64,000 bases of DNA, taken from assembly GCA_001970955.1 (NCBI GenBank), contig MPUH01000027.1, positions 93,013-157,012 of the forward strand. Reading direction: 5' to 3'. The DNA comes from Stentor coeruleus (Eukaryota > Ciliophora > Heterotrichea > Heterotrichida > Stentoridae). Positions 50,001 to 62,465 of the stretch are shown here, piece by piece. Made by a program: the position numbers and the translations under genes. The notes beneath the pieces were generated by a model. It ran no database searches and had not been told where the DNA came from. It saw nothing but the letters and a program-made list of their open reading frames with translations. The number at the start of each line of letters is the position of its first letter. The first letter of the stretch is position 1.

Positions 50001-53000
50001 GGAAATACATGTATCACAAATTAAAGCCTTAGAACAAGTTTTACATTCTTGATGGCAGGGTAAACATGAATCAATACTAATAAGATTACTTCCATAATAT
50101 TTATCATTGCATAAACATCCTTGAGTAGATGAAACATGTGAATTTAAAGCGACACATGTTTCACATATCTTATCTTGTGAACAAGTTTTACATTCATTGA
50201 AGCAAGGATAGCAAGAATTAACACCTGAGATATTGATTATGTAGTATCCATCTATGCATGCTTCACAAATGTCAAAATCCACACAGCTTTGACATAATAA
50301 AGATTGGCAATAATTGCATTTATGATTTGCACAAGGCTCGCAAGCTGTCTTACACACTTGGCATTCAATATAATCATTAAAATTGCATTCCCATAAACAA
50401 CCCGATGCTAAAGTGCTAGAGCACAAAGTAATACCTTCAAAGATATCTATAAGTTCGTTATAAAGACTTATTCTATAAACAAATCCTGAAAATCCTAAAC
50501 TTGCTGATCCCAATTGTAAATTTCCTTCAAGCTGAATACAAGGTTCCCCATCAATTTCAATAACAAAAATACTTGATAAAGTCCTATATGAAATCATTCC
50601 TACACCATTCTCAGTCCATTTTTGAATAATTATTGCTATCCAATTGTACCCTATTGAATTATAAAAATGATTATTACTCAATAATGTTAAAGTAACCCCA
50701 TTAGTATCAGTTTTTATCAATAATCCCCCAAGAGATAAAAAAATTCCATCACTAATAACTTTAACCCAGACATGAAGAGAAAAATTATAACCCAAAACTA
50801 TATTATTGCTTATGACAAAATCACAATTACTAAAGTAAAGCCCTTTATATTGTGTTAAAGTAGTATTGCCTAATGTAAATGAATTTCCATAGATATCATT
50901 TTGTCTTTCTAATATATCAAAAACATAATCCATAATTGTTGAATTTACAAAAGAACAACTATTTCCAATTAATTCAAAACCATTTGGACATTTACTAAAA
51001 CAACACAAATCAAGATTGTATTTAGTTGGGAGATTAATATTAAGACAATCACATGCATTGGGTCCTAAACAGTAGTCAAGGCAAAGTTCACTGCATTTGT
51101 AGCAGAGTGAATATCCAGGATTTAATAAGTATTCATAATATTTAATGTCACATTTGCACACATCATTTACTAAACTGGCAAAGTCTGCACAAGATGTGCA
51201 TTTTTGATAGTCTGAGCAAGATCTACAAAGAGAATTAGGGCATAAATTACAGTCTTGTAAATTAGTACATGTATTACAATTAGTATTGCACTTTTGACAT
51301 CCAGAGTTAATTATTATTTCATTTACTTGACAGTTCCAAATACAGTTAATATCGCTGCATATTATAAGTGAATTTGTTATACTAACTAGTTGATTGTATA
51401 TTTCTATTTTCCAGATAAACCCTTCAAAACCTCCACCGAATGTAAAAGCCCCATCAAGAAAGTTGCAAATTTTGTAATCATTAACTGTAGCCCCAGTATT
51501 ATAAAATTGTAGAGCAAAGTAGCTTTTGGATATTTCTAACCACCTTTTTATCACTAATATCTCCCATTTATCAGAAGAAATCAAGAAAGTATACTCATTG
51601 TTATCTTGTTTAATTTTTATGCAGCTAATTTCATAAATCAATTGCAAATCATCAATTGAAAATATTAGCCCTGGTGTTATAACTTTAATCCAAACAGAAA
51701 TTGTAAATTCAAAATTCATAATTATTTGTGATGTCTCTGTAAAAGATACTGCACTATAATAATACCCACGATTACTAACAGGTATAGGTTGAGTAGCATT
51801 ACTACTATAAATAAATGAAGGGACTTTCACATAAAATATATTTCCATATTCATCAATCCACTGATCATATTCAATCCTATTTAATTCAAAATTGGCTATC
51901 TTTGATATTGATCTAATACATATGCTTGATGATAAAATAAACCCCAAAGGACAGTTTTTTGAGCAGCATCTATCAATGATAATTTTTTGTAATAAACTGT
52001 TATAATCATTACAATCACATGGACTTGGCCCATAGCAAGTAGTTTGACAAGTTGGGGCACAATTTAAGCATGTTAGAGCTCCTGAACTCAATGTAGTCAT
52101 ATAAAAATTAGTTTTACATTCACAAACTCCATTTACTAATGTTGTATTTGTAATACATTCTGAGCAAGTGTAATAATTATCGCAAGTTTTGCATAATGAG
52201 TTAGCACATAAACTACAATCATAACTTTGTTTGCATCCAGCACATGAACTAAGACAAGACTGACAAGCGCCAACTGTAGAATTAAAAAAATCATTGATAG
52301 GACAATCCCAAAGACAATCATTTATAACTGATGCTGTACATACGACTAATTCAGGATTATCATTGTATACTCCATTAATCCATTGAATTCGCCATATAAA
52401 CCCATAAAATCCAATCCCAATATAAAGATTACCATTCATAAAATTGCAAGGATTAATCTCAGTGAATTGATATTTAGAAGATGGATAAAACTGCATTGCG
52501 ATATTCCCAGTATTATTTTCATTCCATCTTTGAATCACTAAAACACCCCAAGTAAAAATTTGAGCTGGAAAAAAATAATTGTTATTGGAATATTTAAGAA
52601 TAAATCCAGTATTATTTGATGAAACCTTCAAATATTCAAACCTGAATATTAAACCTGGAGAATATTGCCTTATCCACATTAAAAGAGTTGTTGAGTGAGG
52701 AATAAAAAATGTTTCAGTATGAATATAGCAATTAGAACTCATATAATATCCTCTATGAATATAAGGATATGGAGGGCTCAAAATTGTTAAAGTATTAGAA
52801 TAACTATCTACAATTGACATTTCAGACAAACTATCAAGATGAAAATCCAAAATATTTGATCTGCTTAAAATACATGATGAGTTGCTCAAGCTATATGATG
52901 ATGGGCATAACTTGTAACAGCATTGATCGATTATATAATCATTTGGTGTTGCAGAATCGCATATACCACTTAATTTGCATATTGTTATCATTGATAAATC

Positions 53001-56000
53001 AAGCAAAGAATAAAATCCAGTATTGCATTCGCAAACGTTATTTACAAGAGCTGCATTATTAATACAAGTTGTGCAGTTGTAGTAATAGCTACAATTTTTG
53101 CATATGCTATTAACACACAATATGCAATCATTTCCATTTCTGCAAGTTGTGCAGTTACTTAAACAATAATAACAGTTTCCAGCGTTAAAATATTGATTAA
53201 AATTACAATCCCATAAGCATCCTTCAGTGACACTAGCAGAACAAACAATAACATCTAAAACCTCATCAATAACTCCATTAATACCAACAATTCTCCAAAT
53301 AAATCCTGTAAACCCTTGGACTTTATTATTAGATTTACCAAATATAATATTACCTTCCCATATAGCACAATTTTCTTGTAAAGGAAACTCAATATATATA
53401 TTTTTAATTTGTTGATACACTCTAACATAAGTTAAATTATAAGAATCCACATATTTTTGAAGCACAAAAGCATCCCATGTACTAAAACTTGAGTATGAAA
53501 TATAAGAATTATCAGGTATTGTTATTTCAAAACCTTGTGATACTACACTTAATACAAAATTTTCAATTGCTAAAAATGTCCCATAGTAAATTACCTTAGC
53601 CCAAATTTGTAATGTTATATTTGGGGCTAAAATCAGAGATGAAATATTACCATTTGTGCTACCTGAAAAATAGTATCCTCTAAATGGAGATGGTAATGAA
53701 GAATTTACATAGTAAGTATTTTTATAAGCATCAGAAAATGAAGGAACTTCCATTCTATTAAATGTTAAATCAAGAATAGTGTCAGAAACCTTTATACATT
53801 CTTGATTTGATAGAGTATAACCTTTAGGACATGATGTATAACAGCATGAATCAACACGATATCTTGAATCGTTTTCAAAACATTCACTTTTTTCACTGCA
53901 TTCTGTAGTTCCATTTACAAGCAATTGATTTGTATATTGATCATTACAATAACATAAATCTTGACTTAAATAACCATTCTTAATACAAGATGTGCATGTT
54001 AAATAATCTTGACAGTTTTGACATATAGAATTAGCGCATTGAGTACAATCATTAGAATTCCGACATGCAAAACAATTGTATTTACAGTTAGTACATACTC
54101 CATTACTATCTAGATATGTTCCATAAGGGCAATTCCAAAGGCAATTACTTTGTTTTGAATTTACACAAAAATCAATTTTTGATACAATGATTGAATCTCC
54201 AGAATAAATTGCTATTCTATATATAAAACCAAAAAAACTATTTATAGATGAACTAGGCTTACCCAAAGTAAAATTTCCATTTAAAAATCGACAAGAAATA
54301 GGTTCAATAATTGTAAATCCTTGATAAGGATAAAAATCTAAACTAATATAGTTCATTCCACCTTGCATGTATTTTTTAATTCTTAAAATTGTCCAGGCAT
54401 TACATCTAAGATTGAAAAAAAATACATTATTTTGATTATAGGTTCCAGAATTGTTTGTAAATGTGTAATTATTGCTAATATATGTTCCTGTTGAATTAGA
54501 AAAAACTTTAAAGTTATCCATAGTAAATATATGCCCATATCCAATTTGACAAATCCAAATTGTAATATTAAAAGTATCTGTTAATGAAATTGAAGTACTT
54601 TGCGCTACGCTTAAAACATCAAAATAATATCCACGAAAAGCTAAAGGTACAGGAACTTTATATTGTGACCCAGGAGCATAGCTTATTCCTGGAACAACAA
54701 AATAAATTGTATTTCCATAATCATCTGTTTGCTGAGTATAAAGGATTTTATTGAAAGTAAAATCACAATAAATATTATTACTCGACCCTGATAAACTATT
54801 AGAACACTTATCACAAGTTCTAGTTTCATAATCTACACATGATTCACAGTTATCAGAAAAACATAAATTACAATTTTTTGAGTTTCTACACGAACTACAA
54901 GATGGGTTACAATCATAACAATAACCTAAAGAAAAGTATTTTTTAATATCACAAGGCCAGAGACAATTAAAAATAATGGTTGAATTGCATGTAATATAAT
55001 TCAAAGATTCACTTACAAGATCATTATAAATCGTGAGTTTCCATAAAAAACCTGTGAATCCTGCACCTAATAAAAGACTGCCTTTAAAGAAATTGCAAGT
55101 TGTAGATTTGATAAAAGTAGAACTTGGATAATTTAAGAGTTCTATAAGAAGAAAACCTTGAGTATTAGAAACATATTGCTGAATTTTCAATCTTGACCAA
55201 TTGTTAGACATATTTAAATAACTGAAGGAATTTGAAGATATAGATACATTTATTGAAGAAGTTTCAAGTATAACTTGAAGATTGTCTATAGAGAGTAGTA
55301 ATCCTGGAATTATAGCTTTAAACCATAAATAAAGTGAAAATTCATAAGAGAGTGTAATCAGGGAAGTATTTGCGAAAGATGTTGATGAATAATAATAACC
55401 TCTAAAAACTGCGGGGATACCGTTATTGTTATAAAGTGTATTCCCGTAATTATCATTTTCTATGGTAATTTCGCTTTTGTTAAAAGAAAAAGTAAGTATT
55501 TGGCTTTGTGATTTTGTGCATCTATCACTTGAAATAGTATATCCTGTAGGGCATTCTGAAAAACAACATATATCATTTATTGAATATTTTGAATCGAAAT
55601 TTATCTCAACACAATCACATGGACTTGGCCCTGAACAAGAACTCTGGCATCCTTCAGCACAGCATTTATTAAAATCACTAAAATAATACAATGAATTTAT
55701 GCAAGTTTTTTCATTACTTTCACAATTAATATCGTTAAAATTACTGCAAATACTGCAAGAAATATTTTCGCATAATGAACAACTTCCAAAAGTACTGCAA
55801 CCATTAATACAGGTTTGATCACAATTTTCACATCTTAAAGTAATATCATTATAATACTGAAGATAATCACATGATGACATATTAAAATTAGAAAAAATAT
55901 TATATTGAGAAATTGTCGCTAATGGTATATAGTTCCAAGCATATTCAAGGTAATAAATAAACCCAATGAATTTATAGTTAGTTTGACTATCATCAGCTCC

Positions 56001-57569
56001 TATAAATATATTTATTCCTCTATCTATAAGAAGTAATTCAAATATTTTTGTCTCAAAAAATGTATTATTGATTTCAATATTAATAGTTGTTGTTGTTTCT
56101 GGGAATAATAAATAGTCTATAGATATTGTTATAAAACTCCAGGATAATGATAAACTAGAATTAGTTGTTTTTTCTTCTAAATCATGAACTGAATTTGATA
56201 ATATTAGTTCGCAATAGCCATTAGAATATATTTTTATAACTTTAGAACACCAAATACAACCAAAAGTTTCTGCTTTTATCCAAAATGCCCAAAAACTTTT
56301 TGGAGAAATACTAAAGTTTTGTGACTGTAAGTATTGAGATCCTTGAAAGTATAAACCTCTATAAGGAGAAAATTTTGGATCATCAGTATCGGTGTTATTG
56401 AATGGACTCCATGTTACTTGATGATTCCCTGAATAAAATCCGTTTATAATTTCATCGACTATGTTATAAAAAGGGAATTCATATATTTTCATATATTCAT
56501 CGGTGCAATTATAGCAATTTCTAACGCAAAGCCCGGATATAAGAGTATATTCATCATCACATTGGGTACAGTTGTAAGGAAATTCTTCAGTACAATTAAC
56601 ACAAAACTCCCCACATTTGCAATATGGAATAGTAAAATTTGTATTTTCACAATTTAAACAATGGATATCCAAGTAACCAAAAGCTTCACCACATCCTGGT
56701 AAATCATTAAAAATACACCCTTGACCTAGGCTGATAGGCCAAGTTTGATTACAAGAATGATTCAAACATATGCCATTATAAGCATCATAATATTCTTGAA
56801 AATTACATAAATTAAATTTCTTGTTATCAATTGGTAATTCAACTAGAAAATCATTATAAACCCATATCTTTGCAAGAAATCCTGTAAAGCTTTTCCCTTC
56901 AGAACTTCCTAAAATCCATGTAGAATTTTCATCTTGATATCTAGTTTCTTCAATATATGTTTGTATAATATTTTGAGTTATAATTGTAAAATTATTTTGG
57001 TTTTGTTGAAATTTAATTGTAAATATAATCCATGAGCTATAATCAACAACAACTCGAATATCGAAATTTTCTGTAAAATTGTTATTAGTTTTTGTTGCAT
57101 TGATATAAATACTATTTTCTTCTGCTAAAATCTCAAAATAACTGAAAAGAGGTGTAGAGAGTGATAGTAATGTCCCTGATGAGAATAGTCTGAAAGATAG
57201 AAGAATTGTAATATCTGGAGAAGGTATAAAGGAAGTTAGTGATTCTAGAAAACGATCATTGCTAATATATAATCCCCTATCTCTTGTAGGTATTGGAAAT
57301 GTTTCTTCTGTTACATTTTCAGTATTGAATTTTTCGAAATAAGTGTTAAAAGATGAAAAGTTATAAACGTAAAACTCTGCAAAGTTCTCATCAAATAAGT
57401 AGAGCGATGAGTTTTTATCGCATTTTTCTGTACTTTCTAAGTAACCGAAAGGGCATAGGCTTAAACAGCTGTTCCTATAATGGAAATAGTTAGTTTCACA
57501 GGATAAGCATTCTGAGTTATTGAAATGCATCATAGCTGAAGGCAATAAGAATAGACAAAAAATCAACAT
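47072..57569 (-). CDS. Giant Cys-rich surface protein with C-terminal multi-span region
   Basis: Exons 57569-47445 and 47428-47072, joined over a 16-nt intron; 3,493 aa. MLIFCLFLLPSAMM is a signal peptide. Residues ~20-2440 alternate Cys-rich (furin/EGF-like) segments with about eight LamG/jelly-roll-like modules, recognisable by RGYYFS, a Trp-rich strand with LWIK or VWIK, and G-F-x-G-F-I-W-R-I. Residues ~2452-2990 are eleven 49-residue Cys repeats. A beta-rich linker follows, then about eight membrane helices (~3090-3440) and a charged cytosolic tail. The layout suggests a large ectodomain tethered to a polytopic membrane part, as in several ciliate surface proteins of unknown role. No intron is needed until the last helices, where splicing turns an early stop into another membrane helix. 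Confidence 0.85.
47429..47444 (-). other. 16-nt intron near the 3' end of the giant gene
   Basis: GTAAAAAAATATTTAG on the minus strand. Its 16-nt length shifts the frame into a further 118 codons that encode two more membrane helices and an acidic tail. It joins GISFT to IFLYVAITRLF. Confidence 0.85.
48600..50216 (-). repeat. Eleven tandem 147-bp coding repeats
   Basis: Each unit encodes 49 aa with the same eight Cys: SCxPCxxECKTCS, six residues later C-x2-C, then G-C-x-C-N-D-G-[FY]-Y-G and a linker ending in D or N. All eleven units have the same length except for the slightly changed end of the last. They lie between the LamG-like part and the membrane region. Confidence 0.95.
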
Positions 57570-59314
57570 TTTATAAAGAAATTTGAATACCTAATTTTCA
57601 TACTAAATGGAATATTTTTAGTTTCCAAACAATTTGCATACGCAAAATTGTGATTTACCTTTATGGATATTGCTGATTTATGTCTCTTAAGTGCTTTTTC
57701 ACTTAATAAATTGTAAAATGTAATATAATTTTTTTCCGCAGCTTTTTCCATAAAAATAACAAGAAACTGGAAAAAAAGTAAGTTTTAATTGTTTGAGTGG
57801 GGCCTCAGTACATGTCTAGGAAACTGGGGAGATTAGAATAATTCTATATAATTTTCTGAAAAGGTCATGAGAGAAGCCGCAAAAAAAAGAGCAAAGCTGA
57901 ACTTTGTAGGGTGAAGGACTCAGAGCATGATATTATACATAAGAGCCTGATTACAGTTATATATCAAAGGTAAATATCTGGAAAATAACAACAATTTTTT
58001 GCATGCTTTCCTGAAGGATAAAATTAATATGTACTATAATTAGTCAATCAAGTAGTTTTTTTGAGTCAAAAATTAGAGATGCTGAGATTTTCTTATAAAT
58101 TTATATATTTTTTTAGCATATTTTGGTGAATCTTAAGTGCTTCGTAAATCAACTTATCAATCGATCGTAGATGCAGTCTGCAAATGAGAAAATCTATCTG
58201 TTTATTATAAGAGCAGTCGATTTTTTGGAAAATAAAAAATTTGTGATGTGAAATAAACGTAGATTTGGCCTAAACTAATATCTTAGATGGGAATCCTTAA
58301 AAGATAAGAAATTATATTAGAAAAATGTTTTAAAAAATGTAAGTATCAACAATGTGAAAATAGGTAGAACTTGAGTAGAGGAATAAAAAAAATAAAGTAT
58401 GATTTTTAAAGATAATTACAGCAAAACTATGATTCTTTAAAATACAGAGAAATGAAATATTAAAAGTACTGTGGAAAATTTCAAGAATGGTTTTTACTAG
58501 CTTAAAAATAGAATAACTCGTTTTACATTAAGATTTGATACATGTCAAATAATAATTTCCCACCCATAAAATAAGTATTCTATGTAAAGAAAATGTAAGA
58601 AGAAGTGGATATGATGAAAAAAGGTTGTTTAGGAGATAAAAATGACATATAAAAATGTATAAAATTAGTATGATAAAATTATTATAGCATATATGCAATA
58701 TTATATTTAAATGCATTTAAGTAAATAAGTTTATAATACATAGCATTAAATCAAAAATTTGTTGTTTTTAAAGGATGCTTTGAAATTTCTTATATTAAAT
58801 TTAAAAAAAATTATTATAATTCGATATTCTATAGCAATAAGATATTTATAATCCTTTTACCCCTACTTTCACTACAATTATATAAAAACACACAAAAATA
58901 CTAATACTAATCATATTCACAACAATAAGACTAAAAACTCGAGTTTCACCTAAAAAAGTCTTACTTTTTATCAAGCATTAATCCTATACTTAAAAATATG
59001 TATTAGGGCATAAGAATATGAAACATTTGCTGCAAAAAAAAATACTGATCCAGCATCACTAATATCAATCAAAAACAAACAATAATTCATGCCAAAACTA
59101 AAAAAAAATCTTAAGCCTAAAAATTAGACTTTTCTTAGCTGGATTTTCTCATAAATTTATACACATCCTTTTCCAATAAAAAATCTTATATACCTTAAAG
59201 CATTTTATAAATATCTAACTTATTATCAAACACTAAAATTCTTCTTTTTGTCATAAAAAGGTTAACGTTGTATTCAAGTAATTTCAAGTAAAGTATTCCA
59301 CTATAATTAATATA
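57570..59314. other. 1.7-kb region without a supported gene
   Basis: Lies upstream of both the giant gene (-) and the pseudokinase (+), so it is a divergent promoter region. The part at about 57790-58000 is richer in G and C, and one plus-strand frame stays open for about 37 codons (KGHERSRKKKSKAELCRVKD...). Nothing was identified. The rest is AT-rich. Confidence 0.45.
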
Positions 59315-60478
59315 ATGATAGATAAAACGATTGATGAGCGTTTCCTCATAAGAAGAAAACTTCACGAAAATCCAAACTTCACTGTATACAAAGCTGTAGA
59401 TCTAAAAACTAGTTCAAAAATTGCTTTGAAAATAGACAACGAGCCTTCAGAAAATTCGCTAATAATCCAAGAGCGTGAGATCCTAAGTAAACTTAATCAT
59501 CGAGCTGCCTTCCCAAGAGTATTTGTTTCTGGAGCAACTAAAGGATTGAATTACATAGCACAAAGTTACTTAGGGAAATCTTTACAGTATTATTTCGAGC
59601 AAAATGGAAAATTTAGTTTGGCATGCGTTTTGAAAATAGGTGAAGAGCTTTTATTAAGGATTGAAAGCTTACATAAAGCTGGTTTTATACATAGAAACCT
59701 TAAACCAGAAAATATACATATGGGGTATGGGACTAACTGGCAATCACTGTTTATCTCTGGTTATAGGACAACAGCAAAATACCTTGAAGATAATGATAAA
59801 GACCATATTCATATAAGAAGGACTTATGCATTTCCTGAGAATGTTGTATATTCATCATTGAATACTTCGAATAAATATTTACATTCTAGAAGAGATGATA
59901 TTGAAAGCTTGATTTATATCCTCATACATTTCCTTAGTGGAAAATTACCTTGGCTAGCAAATAAAAACGCTTCATCTTTGGAAATTAAAACAATCAAAGA
60001 ATCGATAAGCTTTGGTAAACTTTGTGATAAATGCCCAACAGAATTTTTAGCAATGCTAAGATATACAAGAAGTTTACAGTTTGATGAAGAACCTAATTAT
60101 GAAATGCTTAGAAACTCTCTAGCAATGCTCGCTACAAAAAACAAGATAGTGAAATCATATGATTGGTCCATCAATCAAGAAAAAGTCAATTTTCTATACA
60201 AAGTTAAACAACCAAAAAAAAAGTCTTCAGATATGAAAAAATATTTAACTTGTGCTGCGCCTGAGATAGGTGCATTTTCGCCTAAACAAATGAACTTCAA
60301 CAGATCTTTAGCCTTTCCGAGTATTGGAAATGAAAGTGATTGTCGATCTGAAGAATCTACTGCTGAATTAGTCAGAACAGAAACAGCAGAGATAAAGACG
60401 TTCCCAGAATTTTCTAATAAAGCTGAAATATTAAGGATGAGGCAAGAGTTTTTAAGATTGAGAAAAGAAAATCCTTAA
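59315..60478 (+). CDS. CK1-family pseudokinase
   Basis: 387 aa. Residues ~8-280 follow the casein kinase 1 fold, with the ATP lysine in IALKID (K39), the alpha-C Glu in EREIL and the CK1-type C-lobe segment SRRDDIESLIYIL followed by GKLPW. The catalytic loop is HRNLKPEN, with Asp replaced by Asn128. The DFG position reads ISGY, so the Mg2+-binding Asp is missing. Both changes predict loss of phosphotransfer, though nucleotide binding may remain. The C-terminal ~110 residues are Lys/Ser-rich with a helical end. The family is clear from its shape. CK1 expansions with dead members are known in ciliates. It may act as a scaffold or allosteric partner of active CK1. Confidence 0.88.
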   Translation: MIDKTIDERFLIRRKLHENPNFTVYKAVDLKTSSKIALKIDNEPSENSLIIQEREILSKLNHRAAFPRVFVSGATKGLNYIAQSYLGKSLQYYFEQNGKFSLACVLKIGEELLLRIESLHKAGFIHRNLKPENIHMGYGTNWQSLFISGYRTTAKYLEDNDKDHIHIRRTYAFPENVVYSSLNTSNKYLHSRRDDIESLIYILIHFLSGKLPWLANKNASSLEIKTIKESISFGKLCDKCPTEFLAMLRYTRSLQFDEEPNYEMLRNSLAMLATKNKIVKSYDWSINQEKVNFLYKVKQPKKKSSDMKKYLTCAAPEIGAFSPKQMNFNRSLAFPSIGNESDCRSEESTAELVRTETAEIKTFPEFSNKAEILRMRQEFLRLRKENP

Positions 60479-60748
60479 GACTATTTAATTAAAAGTGTGA
60501 TATAAATTTAGCTTTTTATAATTAAAGAAATGTTTAGATTAAAGCGGATTTATATAATCATTTATACTTTAAGCCTATATTTTTTATATCGAGTATAAAA
60601 CTAGATAATTATTTAAGGATTTATATCATTAATATTAGTATAATATAATCATTAATCCTTTAAATTTTAAATGAATCAGTTATATTTTGTATCAGATATA
60701 CAAAAATTACTTAAAAATATTCCTACATAATACCCCTTTAATTTTATT

Positions 60749-61729
60749 TTAAATAGCATAATAAGTCATTAAAACACACCAAACACAAAAAGTGTTTATA
60801 ATTTTTTGTTTTTCTTGATGTAGTGAAATAACTTCTAAGTTTTTCGGCTGACACAAAAATATGCCTAGAGGATATGAAATTGCAACAATAAAAATAATCT
60901 CAACAAATTGCTGTTTTTCTTTATGTACCAAATTTAGCATCATTTCATAAAATTTTAACACTGAATATAAAATAACACAATAAAATAATTCACATATTTG
61001 CTCATAATTATAATCCCATAACACCTTAAAACGCCTTTCTTTTATTATTTCATTAATATTTTCTTGTAATGATTTAGTGATAGTTTCTACTTGAAAAACA
61101 ATTGATAAAGCTATAATTGCTGCTATAGTAATCTCAATTAATGGAAGAAAAATTATGTAAAAGATTTGTGATAATCCTACAAATAATGATATGAAATCGT
61201 AAAATATTCCTAGGCCTAATGTTGAAAGCAAAAAGTTAAAGTTTGAAGTATATCTGTGATTATTTAACATGTATAAGTAGTTTATAAAAATCATAGGGGA
61301 AATGTAATAGAGTTTTGTAATAAATGAACTTTTGATTAGTTCTATGTAAAGAGATACCAAATGCCAAATACTTAATATATTAAAAAACTTTGATGAGTTT
61401 AAAGGTGATGTTGGATTTTTATTTGATATGATAACTATTAATACTAGTATAAAATAAACACAAATTTGATAGTTAAGATTGGTTCCGAAATTTAACAGTG
61501 AATCTTGGATTACTGTATTGGGGTCTAAAATTTCACTTGATAAATTAAATTTCAAAATTATACTCACTATACTAGAAATAATAGATTCAATTTTTGCAGA
61601 GAATATCATAGTGAAACAGTAAAAGCAAAATATTTGATAATTTCCATTTAATATTGTCAAGGGCAACACATAAACTATAATTCTAAAAGAGCACACAAAA
61701 AAGTCTTCGATATTCATATTTTTATACAT
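60749..61729 (-). CDS. Multi-span membrane protein, unknown family
   Basis: 326 aa, ATG at 61729 (MYKNMNIEDFF), or possibly 61717. Most of the length is hydrophobic, with about eight predicted helices; the cytosolic-looking loop ~220-240 (EIIKERRFKVLWDYNYE) is the most polar. No signal peptide or conserved motif is recognised. It is rich in Ile, Phe and Tyr, as expected for AT-rich DNA, so the ORF should be checked for expression. Its start is 44 nt from that of the divergent eL24 gene. Its stop faces the pseudokinase stop (270 nt apart). Confidence 0.6.
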   Translation of the reverse strand: MYKNMNIEDFFVCSFRIIVYVLPLTILNGNYQIFCFYCFTMIFSAKIESIISSIVSIILKFNLSSEILDPNTVIQDSLLNFGTNLNYQICVYFILVLIVIISNKNPTSPLNSSKFFNILSIWHLVSLYIELIKSSFITKLYYISPMIFINYLYMLNNHRYTSNFNFLLSTLGLGIFYDFISLFVGLSQIFYIIFLPLIEITIAAIIALSIVFQVETITKSLQENINEIIKERRFKVLWDYNYEQICELFYCVILYSVLKFYEMMLNLVHKEKQQFVEIIFIVAISYPLGIFLCQPKNLEVISLHQEKQKIINTFCVWCVLMTYYAI

Positions 61730-61773
61730 CCATAAAATTTCATTCGCTACAATAAATACTCAAGAATTTATAA

Positions 61774-62229
61774 ATGGTGATTAACACTGGAACCTGTTCC
61801 TTCAGTGATATGAAGGTATGGCCAGGTAGAGGTAGTAGGTTTATTTCAAAAGATGGCAAAATCCAGCTATTTATTGGCTCGAAAGTGCGGTCTTTGTTCC
61901 ACCAGCGCATTAAAGCTGTGAAATTGACCTGGACTCAGGACTGGCGTAGACTTAACAAAAAAGGAAGAGCAGAAACAGTTAAGAAACGTAGAGTACGTAA
62001 AGTTATCAGGACACAAAAGGCATATGTTGGAGCTACATTAGATGATATAAAACGTAAACGTGAAGAAAAACCAGAAGTTAGAGCAGCTATGAGAGATCAA
62101 GCTTTGAGAGAGATAAAAGAAAGACAAAAGAAAAAAACTACTACTCAAGGACAGAAATTCGATAAAGGGCAACCTAAAGCTGCAGGACCTAAAGTATCAA
62201 AAGCAAAGGGTAAACAAAAAAACAAGTAG
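61774..62229 (+). CDS. RPL24: Large ribosomal subunit protein eL24
   Basis: 151 aa. The N-terminal domain matches eL24: CSFSDMKVWPGRGSRFISKD, then KVRSLFHQRIKAVKLTWTQD and WRRLNKKGRAE. The helical part VGATLDDIKRKREEKPEVRA and a Lys-rich tail follow. eL24 is a core protein of the 60S subunit at the subunit interface. Length and charge are normal, and codon use is visibly richer in GGT, CGT and AAG than in neighbours, as expected for a highly expressed gene. It is divergent from the multi-span membrane gene with 44 nt between starts. Confidence 0.96.
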   Translation: MVINTGTCSFSDMKVWPGRGSRFISKDGKIQLFIGSKVRSLFHQRIKAVKLTWTQDWRRLNKKGRAETVKKRRVRKVIRTQKAYVGATLDDIKRKREEKPEVRAAMRDQALREIKERQKKKTTTQGQKFDKGQPKAAGPKVSKAKGKQKNK

Positions 62230-62465
62230 AATAGTTAATATTAAGATATTTTTTTTACAAGAATAAAAGTTTATGAGAATATTTAGTGAAGTTTTATAAA
62301 GAAAAGGATGAATTTATATGTGAAGTAGTTTTTTTTTATATAAAATAGTTGTAGAATGATAAAGATAGATAAAAGGCTAAGTAATTGTGTGGAAAATGCT
62401 TTTTTTAAAGGTTTTTAAGAGTTTGGGATATGATAAGTTTTTTGATTTGGATGGATTAAATAATT

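Noticed and set aside
57563-57751. 62-codon minus-strand ORF overlapping the start of the giant gene
   Set aside because: It lies in another frame and overlaps the ATG of the signal peptide by 7 nt. Composition is that of AT-rich non-coding DNA, and no splice joins it to the giant gene.
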